Below are positions 18,701 through 26,609 of a DNA stretch of 41,640 nt, piece after piece (position 1 is the stretch's first letter; every line of letters begins with the position of its first letter). Both the position numbers and the translations under genes were made by a program. Source of the stretch: Mucilaginibacter sp. (lineage in GTDB: Bacteria; Bacteroidota; Bacteroidia; Sphingobacteriales; Sphingobacteriaceae); NCBI GenBank assembly GCA_030445275.1, contig JAUCSE010000096.1, positions 1 through 41,640 of the forward strand, given 5' to 3'. The notes under the pieces were generated by a model that did no database searches, was not told the origin of the DNA, and saw only the letters and a program-made list of their open reading frames with translations.

Positions 18701-19070
18701 TTATGGGTACTACCTTCTTTCGGGAAATAATAATGGTATTGTATTTTTCTTTGTAATTAAGCTGGGTGTTGTTGATCAGAGCGTTCAACACATCTTTTAG
18801 GGGAGTATTTACAAATGAACTGGCTTTAACTTTTACCAGTTCCACATCATTCAATTTGTAATTAAATGCAACGTTATTGGCCGCCTTTTTTAGTTTCTCG
18901 AGGGAGGCATCCATCGTTTCGTTTCCAAATTTTACCGTCACTGGTTGGTCAATCAGCGATGTCGCTCGCTCTGCCATAGACCTGCCCGGCAAAAATGTTA
19001 TTAAAATAGTTAAGAGCAACAAAGTCGCGGTCATTAACTTTCTTGAAATCGGGGTTAAAGGTTTTTCCAT
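15708..19070 (-). CDS. SusC/RagA transporter with N-terminal STN signalling domain
   Basis: A 1120-residue TonB-dependent outer-membrane transporter. After a signal peptide (about 1-33) comes a secretin/TonB short N-terminal (STN) domain (about 50-115, MDASLEKLKKAANNVAFNYKL.. to KYNTIIISRK), the periplasmic domain that contacts a FecR anti-sigma factor. Next are the carboxypeptidase-regulatory-like domain (about 130-210), the motif SAVVVVGYGTQKKSDITGAV, a plug (LKDSYAAIYGAKAAGGVVLITTKRGK) and the barrel ending VLVGVNVGL. The STN domain and the fecR and sigma genes immediately upstream (19178-20774) indicate ligand-dependent trans-envelope regulation. It has 61 more residues than the other SusC in the window, which lacks an STN domain. 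Confidence 0.96.
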   Translation of the reverse strand: MEKPLTPISRKLMTATLLLLTILITFLPGRSMAERATSLIDQPVTVKFGNETMDASLEKLKKAANNVAFNYKLNDVELVKVKASSFVNTPLKDVLNALINNTQLNYKEKYNTIIISRKKVVPIKVVDKIAITGTVSDKDGPLAGVAVRSKTSQAAVSTDVNGNYKLTVERGEVLVFSFIGYKSEEVVADHSPLDVTLTADVTGLSAVVVVGYGTQKKSDITGAVGSLKVSNVKDRSVGSVTEMLQGQIAGVTVLNEGGDPTSGPSIRLRGQSSFNSEGPLMVVDGTIYNGGPIDPSDIESIDVLKDSYAAIYGAKAAGGVVLITTKRGKEGKTSLDISVKGGVQNAIKILQALDAAGYADAINQAYDNAGKPRLDAFNATINPDSRITRTNWPNALFRTGYIQDYNLNISGGNEKSTFYISGGYRKNSAILLNTDALRYNFRVNSDHKIKDWLKMGESMSFSYNNGQGANTTSAYTGALLTAIFYPPNASIYNADGSFGGVPEKYAGSYGDVINPVAYLKRLDNSDATTSFTINPYVEISFLKDFKFRSNLGVTKNLENIKNFTPRILEPGKKFFDNSLFQESFNYVNLLAEQTLTYDKVFGNDHHVTALAGYTYQNESSEFFSVNTDNYVSEDPASRYIINGTLYPTGTPLQGEKDEKALISYLGRIGYDYKGRYLINGIIRRDATSQLSVKTRSQNYPGVSAGWVISKEPFFPANGLISFAKLRASYGQSGNLAGLPNFPTSVSLSKTSGYLGSPAAIVTGAAVDGIANQNLRWEKATQTNIGVDLGLLNSQLSVTADAFVKNNTRFLFQPPVAAVFGVTNGPFVNGGEIQNKGVELAVKYQNTTGQLHYNFSVNGSYIKNKILDILPGQETILAGPTVRDNLVPVQLQQGYPLYSFYGYRTAGLFQSQDEINNYKGPGGALIQPNAKPGDIKFVDVNGDGKLNAADNVYLGTPFPKFNYGFTANFNYGAFDLSIFLQGVAGNKIFNAVKYTGLNASIQNYNLLADAKNAWTPTHTNTNIPRLSASDDNGNFGNVSDFYVENGSYMRIKNVTLGYNLPKALLNKIGVRSLRIYANAQNLVTFTKYTGLDPEVGINQNGVDLGLYPQSRIVLVGVNVGL

Positions 19071-19092
19071 ATATTTGTTTTTAGTTTTAATA

Positions 19093-19162
19093 GTAACCGC
19101 CTGTTTACTTCAATTTCGACGGTTACACCTATTTGGCCAATGCTTGTTGTAGCAGGCATTGG
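19093..19162 (-). promoter_or_regulatory. Two inverted repeats between fecR and susC
   Basis: The 107-bp gap holds CCAATGC/GCATTGG (19137-19143 and 19156-19162) and GTAACCG/CGGTTAC (19093-19099 and 19120-19126). Neither stem is followed by a T-run in the direction of transcription, so they do not look like intrinsic terminators. They could be RNA structures that set different levels of FecR and SusC, or operator sites for a promoter of susC. Function is inferred only from position. Confidence 0.35.
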
Positions 19163-19177
19163 TTTATCTTTATTTTG

Positions 19178-20119
19178 TTATTTGATATTTACGGTACTGC
19201 CTTGCAGCTGATATTTGCGACCATCAATTAATTGCAATATGTCAATCACCTGATTTATACTTAATTTGTTGGAGAAGCGTACCGAATAATGCTGCTGATA
19301 TAGCTTTTTGTTATTGCATTTAAAGCTTACGTTATACCTGTTCTGCAGGTAAACTGCTACTTCTTTGAATGACACATCATTCAACACAAGTTCATCACGC
19401 ATCCAGCTTAGCTGATTATCATCAGCTACCTGCTGTTTTACAAAAGTTTGATCGTTCTTATTGTAAACTAATTGTTGGTTTGGGGTGTACATACCTATGG
19501 TATGTTTTTTATCGTGTATCTCAACCTTCCCGCTATTAACAAAAACCTGTATATGTGGCAGTTCTTTGTAAAATTTAATATTGAAAGAAGTTCCCAGTAC
19601 TTGTGTGGTAATATTAGCTGTATGTACTAAAAAGGGTTGTGTTGCAATGTGCTTTACTTCAAAAAAAGCTTCGCCATCCACCAAATATATCTCCCTTGTT
19701 TTGCCATTAAATTTAACAGGGAATTTAATGGTACTGGCCGCGTTCAGGTGCACAATGGTACTGTCGGGCAGCATTATCTGCTTCATTTGGCCTTTGGGGG
19801 CTGTAATAACCTGGTAGGATATCAAATTGCTTTGATGACCGGCAAGCTTCCGTGAAAGTAAAATGCCGGCAAACAAGGTTATGAGTAAAACCGCGGCAAT
19901 TTTTAACCAGGTGGTATTAAGCCGTCTTAATTTTCCGGTTGTTACCGTACGGTTTTCAATTTGTTCCCAAATGGTTTGTTTTAAATTATTGGAGGGTTGT
20001 TCTGTTATAGTATCATGATCAAAATCATGCATCCATTGCTGCAATAACTCCAGCTCATTTGCCGTGCATTTACCTGCTTTGAATTTGTCAAGTAGTTTTT
20101 TAATTTCCTTTTCTTCCAC
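19178..20119 (-). CDS. FecR family anti-sigma factor
   Basis: A 313-residue single-pass inner-membrane protein. The cytoplasmic N-terminus (1-70) binds the sigma factor (KFKAGKCTANELELLQQWM). A transmembrane segment follows (about 71-89), then the periplasmic FecR domain (about 104-200: ITAPKGQMKQIMLPDSTIVHLNAASTIKFP.., DGEAFFEVKHI, FLVHTANITTQVLGTSFN) and a C-terminal domain (about 242-310, LNDVSFKEVAVYLQNRYNV..) that is likely to meet the STN domain of SusC. The start is GTG at 20119: the codon before it is a stop, so no upstream start is possible. It lies 46 bp downstream of the sigma gene. Confidence 0.95.
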   Translation of the reverse strand: MEEKEIKKLLDKFKAGKCTANELELLQQWMHDFDHDTITEQPSNNLKQTIWEQIENRTVTTGKLRRLNTTWLKIAAVLLITLFAGILLSRKLAGHQSNLISYQVITAPKGQMKQIMLPDSTIVHLNAASTIKFPVKFNGKTREIYLVDGEAFFEVKHIATQPFLVHTANITTQVLGTSFNIKFYKELPHIQVFVNSGKVEIHDKKHTIGMYTPNQQLVYNKNDQTFVKQQVADDNQLSWMRDELVLNDVSFKEVAVYLQNRYNVSFKCNNKKLYQQHYSVRFSNKLSINQVIDILQLIDGRKYQLQGSTVNIK

Positions 20120-20165
20120 TTAAAAGCCTTTATACTTTGTAAGTGACCAAAAGAACGGGTATGTA

Positions 20166-20774
20166 CTATAAGCGATGAAAAAAAATTATCAGGATCAGGA
20201 ACTCACTGAAATTATCGAAGGGAATAACATTATAATATTTTTGAACCGACTTTTTAAGTCGCCCTAAAGCATTACTGATCTGGTTACGGACCGTTTGGTG
20301 CGATACACCTAATTCCGCCGCTATTTGTTGCCCGTTCATATCATGGTCACGGCTATATAGGTAAACCTGACGCATTTTTTCGGGCATGTTGGCAATTTCC
20401 CTGTTTATCAGGAAACTTAATTCTGCATGTATCAGTTTTTGAGAGGTGCTGTCTTCACCCTGATGAAACACTTCTGAGAGATCATTTAAGGACTGTGGTT
20501 GTAGCTTTTGCTTTTTATACCACCGGTAAACCATATAATTGACAGAAACCACCAGATAAGCCTCCAATACTCCGTTGAGTTGAATGGTATAACGGTTTTT
20601 CCAGACAGAAAGGAACAACTCCTGAACCATATCAATGGCCTCATCCTCATCACCGGTTTTCTTGAGCGCTACAGCTATTAATTTATCAGCATAGCGGTCA
20701 TAAATTTCTTTGAATGCCTGATGATCATCATTTTTTAGTTCCACAATAAGCTGAGCGTCCGAATAATGTTTCAC
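20166..20774 (-). CDS. RNA polymerase ECF sigma factor
   Basis: A 202-residue ECF sigma factor of the FecI-like type common in Bacteroidota. Region 2 spans about 10-85 (AFKEIYDRYADKLIAVALKKTGDEDEAIDMVQELFLSVWKNR) and region 4 about 125-180 (MPEKMRQVYLYSRDHDMNGQQIAAELGVSHQTVRNQISNALGRLKK, a helix-turn-helix). The last 20 residues are hydrophobic (FLILIIFFHRL), somewhat unusual. The start is GTG at 20774, preceded in frame by a stop five codons earlier. It should direct transcription of the downstream susCD-phosphatase genes when FecR releases it. An 8-bp inverted repeat lies upstream at 20812-20839. Confidence 0.95.
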   Translation of the reverse strand: MKHYSDAQLIVELKNDDHQAFKEIYDRYADKLIAVALKKTGDEDEAIDMVQELFLSVWKNRYTIQLNGVLEAYLVVSVNYMVYRWYKKQKLQPQSLNDLSEVFHQGEDSTSQKLIHAELSFLINREIANMPEKMRQVYLYSRDHDMNGQQIAAELGVSHQTVRNQISNALGRLKKSVQKYYNVIPFDNFSEFLILIIFFHRL

Positions 20775-20811
20775 AAGACAATTTTAACTGTGGCAAAGAA
20801 ACCGTTATGTT

Positions 20812-20839
20812 GTTAATATAAATTAAAGTAAATATTAAC
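20812..20839 (-). promoter_or_regulatory. Inverted repeat upstream of the ECF sigma gene
   Basis: GTTAATAT at 20812-20819 and ATATTAAC at 20832-20839 form a perfect 8-bp inverted repeat with a 12-bp spacer, starting 38 bp upstream of the sigma start codon. The symmetry and place suit an operator, perhaps for a nutrient-responsive regulator. The DNA is A/T-rich, so chance is possible. Confidence 0.3.
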
Positions 20840-20907
20840 GCTTTACAAAATAACAGAGCCTTAAAATTTTGTCTCATGAAACATTAGCCGGTAATTCCCA
20901 ACTTTAT

Positions 20908-22104
20908 TTAATCCTCTTCTCCACTACCTACTGCTTTTGATTCCAGGTAAAATGCTCCTTTTGTAGCGATCTGAACATCAGGGGGCAGACTACTTAAGGC
21001 TTTGATCTGGATATATCCAAGTTCGGCAATGCCGGTTGTTATTTCTGTCTTTTTAAAATGGATCTTGCTTCCTTTGTTGGTAACTACCACAAAAATGTAC
21101 TGCTTTCCTGCTGAGCGCACAACCGCATCAACCGGTACTGCTGGTGTCATTTGAGATCCTACACTGATCAGCGCGGTAACATACATACCCGGTATCAGAT
21201 TTTTTTGCTGTACATTATTGATAACCGCATGCACAATAACTCCCTTGCTTTCATTTTCAAAAGATTTATTAACACCATTTATCCTGCCTGTTATTACCTC
21301 ATTATTCTGATTAGTGAGTTGAAAACTCACTTTCTGACCCATCTTCACCTGCATCAGATCCTTTTCAAAAACAGTAAGATCGCAATGGATCTTGGAATTA
21401 TCAACCACCTCCATAATAGAGGTGCCAGGCTGTACAAATGCTCCGGTATTAGCAGTGATCTGTCCCACGGTGCCATTGATGGGAGATATAACCGGGAATT
21501 GCGACACAATATTCCCATTGGATATTTTACCCGGTGAAATGCCCAATTGTTTTAATTGACTCTCGTAGGCAACAATGCGTGAGCGCTCTGCATTGTAAGT
21601 AGCTTCCGAAGCCTGGAACGATTTGCCAGTACCAGCTCCGGCATCTCTGAGCTGTTTTTGACGATCATACTCGGCACGTACATAAGTAAAATTATTTTTG
21701 GCGGCCAGGTAGTCCTGCTGTATCTTGATCAAATCCTGATTATTAATAGTAGCCAATACCTGTCCCCGCTTAACTTGCTGACCTTCCAGCACGCTGATAT
21801 GTCCAATAATACCGCCTGATAATATACTTACATCCGCTTTATTTTGTGGAGGTACTGCCAACTGGCCGTTGGCTTTAACTACAGCATCCAGATTTCTTTG
21901 TTCAACAGGCCCAATGGTAATGCCTACGGTTTTCATTTGTTCGGGCGTAAGTTCAAGCCCTTCTGTTTTATCTTTTTTTACAACCTCTGCCGGCTCTTTT
22001 TGTGAGGTATTTTCTTTACCCTTATTATTTCCCGAACAGGAAACCAGCAATATAGCGGGGATCATTAGTCTGAGTATGAATTTTATATATGATAGTTTGT
22101 ACAT
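20908..22104 (-). CDS. RND efflux periplasmic adaptor (CzcB/CusB-like lipoprotein)
   Basis: A 398-residue membrane-fusion protein that links the inner-membrane pump to the outer-membrane channel. The N-terminus ends in a lipobox (LLVSC, Cys23). Next come a barrel-sandwich half (about 75-115, VSILSGGIIGHISVLEGQQVKRGQVLATI), an alpha-helical hairpin (about 118-190), the second half (INGTVGQITANTGAFVQPG), a beta-barrel domain (DLTVFEKDLMQVKMGQKVSFQ) and a membrane-proximal domain. The Met/His-rich metal-binding N-terminus of some CusB proteins is absent. Only 4 bp separate it from the upstream pump gene, so they are one operon; it is the last gene. Confidence 0.92.
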   Translation of the reverse strand: MYKLSYIKFILRLMIPAILLVSCSGNNKGKENTSQKEPAEVVKKDKTEGLELTPEQMKTVGITIGPVEQRNLDAVVKANGQLAVPPQNKADVSILSGGIIGHISVLEGQQVKRGQVLATINNQDLIKIQQDYLAAKNNFTYVRAEYDRQKQLRDAGAGTGKSFQASEATYNAERSRIVAYESQLKQLGISPGKISNGNIVSQFPVISPINGTVGQITANTGAFVQPGTSIMEVVDNSKIHCDLTVFEKDLMQVKMGQKVSFQLTNQNNEVITGRINGVNKSFENESKGVIVHAVINNVQQKNLIPGMYVTALISVGSQMTPAVPVDAVVRSAGKQYIFVVVTNKGSKIHFKKTEITTGIAELGYIQIKALSSLPPDVQIATKGAFYLESKAVGSGEED

Positions 22105-22108
22105 GATC

Positions 22109-25100
22109 TTATTCTCCTTTTAAATATTGTAATTGAATAGCTGATTGGTTTAAACGGCTTGCAACTTCGATGTATGAAAGCTTGGTTTGCACAGCCGATG
22201 ATACATTTTGAATATATTCGATATAGCCGATCTCGCCCAGGTTAAAGGAGACCTGTGCTATCCGTAATTGCTCATCCGCCTGTTTTAAACCACCTGAAGT
22301 GTAATAATTGACCGTTTGTAAAAACTTTTGATATTGCTGTATTTCCTGCTCATACTGCAACCTTACCTGACTTTGTGTTTGCTGGTAATTGGTCTGGGCT
22401 ATCTGGCCCGATAATTTTTCGGCTTTGACCCTTGCCCGGTTTGCTCCATTGAACAATAGTAACGCCACACCCACCTGGATACCCGCTATACGTGTACCGG
22501 GTGAATAACCCCGACTAATACCCGCCGGATTAAAGCCTGATATCACTAATTGCTGATTATACCCCAAAGTAAGATCAGGCATTCCTTTCGATTTTTCAAC
22601 CGCAACACGTGCACTAGCCACCTCTATATTTTGCTTATCCGTATTCACTTGCGGATTACTGGATAAATCCAATGTGTCGGCAGGCATAGTAAGCAAAGGC
22701 AGTTTTATTTCTGCTACTATAATCGGTTCGTTACTGTTTAGTAGTTGCTGTAAAACCAATTCATTACTGCGTAGATCTGCCTGTGCGCCAATTTTTAACG
22801 CCTGTATCTCCTGGTATTTATTCCGGGCGCTCATTAACTCCAGTTTGGAGGTTTCACCAGTTTTAAGGCGTATTTCTGCCTTTTTCACAAAGCCGTTGTA
22901 AATGCTATCCTGGTAATTTAATATGCGCAATGTTTCGCGATTGAGCAGGTAAGCATACCAGGCGCTTTTTACATCGCGAATAATTTCGACACGCGTAACA
23001 TTTCCTGAACGTTCGGCCAATATAGTTTGCTGACGCAGCAATTTCCTTTGATTTTTATACAGACCGGGCCAGGCAATATTCTGTGTTATCCCCAGTGCAT
23101 TATCCATATTACCACCACTGGTTGGGTCTTGCGTAATCATTACCTCGGTTTTCGGAATATCCGTGCCTGATTTTTGTAAAGCACGCGATTGCTCAACAGA
23201 TAACCCCGCCGAACGTACTTTTAAATTGCTTCGTAGAGCCCTGGTTATCGCACTATCTAATGTTAGTGGTTCACGGCTTTGAGCCCTGGCAGGGCTTATA
23301 CTAAATAAAGCACCAACAATAACAAGCAACAATACAGCTGCTGCTTTGGGTAATTTCATTTTAATAACTTCCTTCCTGTTAAATAACAGATACAGGCATG
23401 GCAGAACAAAAAGTGTTAGGAAAGTGGCCGTAATTAATCCACCTATCACCACCGTAGCCAAAGGCCTTTGAACCTCTGCCCCTGCACTGGATGAAAGCGC
23501 CATAGGCAGGAAACCTAAAGAAGCCACAGAGGCGGTCATCAGCACCGGGCGTAAGCGGGTTTTAGTGCCCTGTAGTACACGGTCGTAAATATTATCTACG
23601 CCTTCTTCCTTTAATTGGTTAAAGTAACCTATTAATACAATACCATTTAGTACAGCCACACCAAACAGGGCTATAAATCCTACTCCAGCCGAAATACTGA
23701 AAGGCATTCCCCGGAGTATTAAAGCCGATATCCCTCCCATTGAGGCCAGCGGAACAGCGGTAAAAATTAAAAGGCTTTCCTTAACTGAACGAAAAGTTAC
23801 ATAAAGCAGAATCAGGATAAATATCAGAGCTGCCGGCACTGCTACGGATAGCCTTGCCTTTGCCGCCTGCAGGTTTTGAAATTGGCCGCCATAGGTTAAA
23901 TAATAGCCGGATGGTAGTTTTAATTTACCATCCAGTTTAGCTTGAATTTCCTTTACGGTACTTTCCACATCCCTATCCTGTACATTAAAACCAACGTATA
24001 TACGGCGTTTACCGTTTTCTCTTGAAACCTGGGCGGGGGCATCCTTAAAGGTGATATCTGCCACCTGACTTAATGGTACCTTATTGCCCGACGGCAGCGG
24101 GATCAGCAGGTTATCAACTCCTGATATATTTTCGCGCAGGTTACGGTTTAAGCGTACAACCATATCAAACCTTTTTTCGCCTTCAAAAACCACCCCGGCT
24201 ACACTACCGGCAAAGGCCGTTTTCAATATCATGTTTACGTCACTGATATTTAGGCCATATTGAGCCATTTTATCGCGGTTGTAAGCAACCTGTATTTGTG
24301 GTAAGCCACTTACTTTTTCAATGTACGGCTCACTAACCCCATTAACCGGAGCTATTATTTTAGCGATTTTAGTAGCTTGTATAGCTAATATATCCAAATC
24401 ATCACCATATATTTTGATGGCAACATCCTGTCTGATACCCGTCATCAGTTCGTTAAAGCGCATTTGCATGGGTTGTGATATCTCTATGTTGATGCCCGGT
24501 ATAACAGCAAGTGCCTCTTCCATTTTCGATACTACTTCGTCCCGGCTCCAGGCTGATGTCCATTCCTCTTTAGGTTTCATGGCCAACATCATATCGCCTT
24601 TTTCCATGGGCATGGGATCTGTGGGTATTTCAGAGCTGCCTATGCGGGTAACTGCTTGTTTGATTTCTGGAAATTTATCTTTCAGGATCTTCTCGGCCTT
24701 GCCAAAAGTTTTTACTACTTCTGATAGTGAAGTCCCCTGCATCATGGATATTTCAACGGTTAGGTCGCCCTCTTCCAGGGTTGGGATAAACTCGCCCCCC
24801 ATACGGCTAAAAGCCCATATCGCTATGGCAAAAAGGATAAACACCAAAGTAACGGTTAGTACTTTAACCTTTAATACAGCAATAAGCGCACGTTGATAAA
24901 CCCGCTGTAAAAATTCGATCATCCGATCGGAAATATTTCTTTTATGCGAGGTTTGCTTACTTAAAAACAAAGCACTCACCATAGGCACATAGGTTAATGA
25001 CAGTATGAATGCACCTAATATGGCAAATGCCACGGTTTCGGCCATAGGCCTGAACATTTTACCTTCAATGCCAACCAGCGATAATAATGGCAGGTAAACA

Positions 25101-26482
25101 ATGAGAATAATGATCTGCCCAAATGCCGCTGATTTCATCAATTTACTGGCACTGTTCTTTACCTCCTCATCCATTTGTTGAGCAGTAAGTTTAAGTACGC
25201 CATCCTGCTTGTAACGTCCTGTGGTGATATGATGTACCACGCTTTCCACAATGATCACAGCACCATCCACGATCAGGCCAAAATCAATTGCGCCCAAACT
25301 CATCAAGTTGCCCGATACACCGAACAGGCGCATCATCAAAAACGCAAACAACATGGCTAAGGGAATAACCGAAGCAACCACCAAGCCCGCTCTTAAATTA
25401 CCAAGCAGCAGTACCAGCACAAAGATCACGATGAGTGCCCCTTCCAACAGGTTACGCTTGACCGTACTAATGGCCCGGCCAACCAGTTCCGTACGGTCAA
25501 TAAACGGCTCAATCACCACCCCTTCGGGTAATGATTTCTGGATCTGTACCATACGTTCCTTTACGTTTTTAATAACCTCACTAAAGTTTTCGCCCTTGAG
25601 CATTAAGGTAACCCCGGCAACTACCTCTCCCTCACCATTTCGTGTTACCGCACCATACCGAGTGGCACTGCCAAACTGCACCGTGGCAATATCCCGGATA
25701 AGAATGGGCGCCCCCTTGGTATTTTTAACTACTATCCTACGGATATCATCCAGGTTTTGAACCTGCCCAAGCCCTCTGATAAAATAAGCATTGCTTTGCT
25801 GCTCGATGTAAGAGCCTCCGGTGTTTTCATTATTCTTTTGCAGGGCCTCATAAATTTCGGGAATGGTTAAACCCAGAGAATTAAGCTTGTCGTTATCCAA
25901 AGCGATCTCATATTGTTTTACATAACCACCCCAACCACTTACTTCGGCTACGCCTACCGTTCCGGCTAATTGTGTACGTATAAGCCAGTCCTGCAGTGTT
26001 CGTAGGTCTGTTGGGGTATATTTATTTTCGTATCCCTTTTTGGCATGGATAACATACTGGTAAATTTCGCCAAGTCCGGTAGTTATTGGCGCAAGTCCGG
26101 GTTCGCCCAAACCTTTAGGGATGTTGTTTTCTGCCTCTTTTAATTGTGCATTAACCTGCGCACGGGCCCAATAGATATCCACATCGTCCTTAAATACAAT
26201 GGTGATAACGGATATGCCCGAGCGGGATATAGAACGTTTTTCAATAATGCCGGCAATATTTGCCATAGATAACTCGATGGGAGCAGTTATAAACTGCTCA
26301 ACCTCCTGTGCACCCAAGCTGGGTGCCTGTGTGATAATCTGTACCTGGTTATTGGTAATATCGGGTTGCGCATCCACCGGCAGGTGATATGCGGAATAAA
26401 CTCCTGCAAGTACAAGAATCAATGTCATAACCCCGATAGTTACTTTGTTCCTGATAGAGAACGAAATAATCTTATCGAACAT
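22109..26482 (-). CDS. CzcA-type heavy-metal RND pump fused to a TolC-like outer membrane channel
   Basis: A 1457-residue fusion. Residues 1-1035 are an HME-family RND pump: MFDKIISFSIRNK start, porter domains, and in TM4 DFGLIVDGAVIIVE (400-413), the D-F-G-x-x-x-D-G-A-x-x-x-x-E pattern of CzcA-like proton relays for divalent cations, unlike the monovalent CusA type. At residue 1042 (codon at 23357-23359) an internal MKLPKAAAVLLLVIVGALF..ARA|QS has the form of a complete signal peptide, followed by an outer-membrane efflux protein (about 1070-1457, TLDSAITRALRSNLKVRSAG.., long coiled helices). Such fusions are known in Bacteroidota. The frame extends upstream to a GTG at 26524, but the ATG at 26482 gives the canonical pump N-terminus. 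Metal specificity (Zn, Co, Cd) is inferred. Confidence 0.93.
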   Translation of the reverse strand: MFDKIISFSIRNKVTIGVMTLILVLAGVYSAYHLPVDAQPDITNNQVQIITQAPSLGAQEVEQFITAPIELSMANIAGIIEKRSISRSGISVITIVFKDDVDIYWARAQVNAQLKEAENNIPKGLGEPGLAPITTGLGEIYQYVIHAKKGYENKYTPTDLRTLQDWLIRTQLAGTVGVAEVSGWGGYVKQYEIALDNDKLNSLGLTIPEIYEALQKNNENTGGSYIEQQSNAYFIRGLGQVQNLDDIRRIVVKNTKGAPILIRDIATVQFGSATRYGAVTRNGEGEVVAGVTLMLKGENFSEVIKNVKERMVQIQKSLPEGVVIEPFIDRTELVGRAISTVKRNLLEGALIVIFVLVLLLGNLRAGLVVASVIPLAMLFAFLMMRLFGVSGNLMSLGAIDFGLIVDGAVIIVESVVHHITTGRYKQDGVLKLTAQQMDEEVKNSASKLMKSAAFGQIIILIVYLPLLSLVGIEGKMFRPMAETVAFAILGAFILSLTYVPMVSALFLSKQTSHKRNISDRMIEFLQRVYQRALIAVLKVKVLTVTLVFILFAIAIWAFSRMGGEFIPTLEEGDLTVEISMMQGTSLSEVVKTFGKAEKILKDKFPEIKQAVTRIGSSEIPTDPMPMEKGDMMLAMKPKEEWTSAWSRDEVVSKMEEALAVIPGINIEISQPMQMRFNELMTGIRQDVAIKIYGDDLDILAIQATKIAKIIAPVNGVSEPYIEKVSGLPQIQVAYNRDKMAQYGLNISDVNMILKTAFAGSVAGVVFEGEKRFDMVVRLNRNLRENISGVDNLLIPLPSGNKVPLSQVADITFKDAPAQVSRENGKRRIYVGFNVQDRDVESTVKEIQAKLDGKLKLPSGYYLTYGGQFQNLQAAKARLSVAVPAALIFILILLYVTFRSVKESLLIFTAVPLASMGGISALILRGMPFSISAGVGFIALFGVAVLNGIVLIGYFNQLKEEGVDNIYDRVLQGTKTRLRPVLMTASVASLGFLPMALSSSAGAEVQRPLATVVIGGLITATFLTLFVLPCLYLLFNRKEVIKMKLPKAAAVLLLVIVGALFSISPARAQSREPLTLDSAITRALRSNLKVRSAGLSVEQSRALQKSGTDIPKTEVMITQDPTSGGNMDNALGITQNIAWPGLYKNQRKLLRQQTILAERSGNVTRVEIIRDVKSAWYAYLLNRETLRILNYQDSIYNGFVKKAEIRLKTGETSKLELMSARNKYQEIQALKIGAQADLRSNELVLQQLLNSNEPIIVAEIKLPLLTMPADTLDLSSNPQVNTDKQNIEVASARVAVEKSKGMPDLTLGYNQQLVISGFNPAGISRGYSPGTRIAGIQVGVALLLFNGANRARVKAEKLSGQIAQTNYQQTQSQVRLQYEQEIQQYQKFLQTVNYYTSGGLKQADEQLRIAQVSFNLGEIGYIEYIQNVSSAVQTKLSYIEVASRLNQSAIQLQYLKGE

Positions 26483-26609
26483 AAAAATATAGATATTAGG
26501 AACAGGTAAACGGCCAAACCGCACCTTGATCCTTATAATAAAAAATGATTAGAATGCCTTAAAAAGGCAAAAAAGATCAGTCCATTAAAAAATGAACCAA
26601 CAGCTCAGA

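Noticed and set aside
26483..26524. Longer GTG start of the CzcA-type pump
   Set aside because: The pump family starts MFDKIISFSIRNK; the 14 added residues are not part of that pattern.
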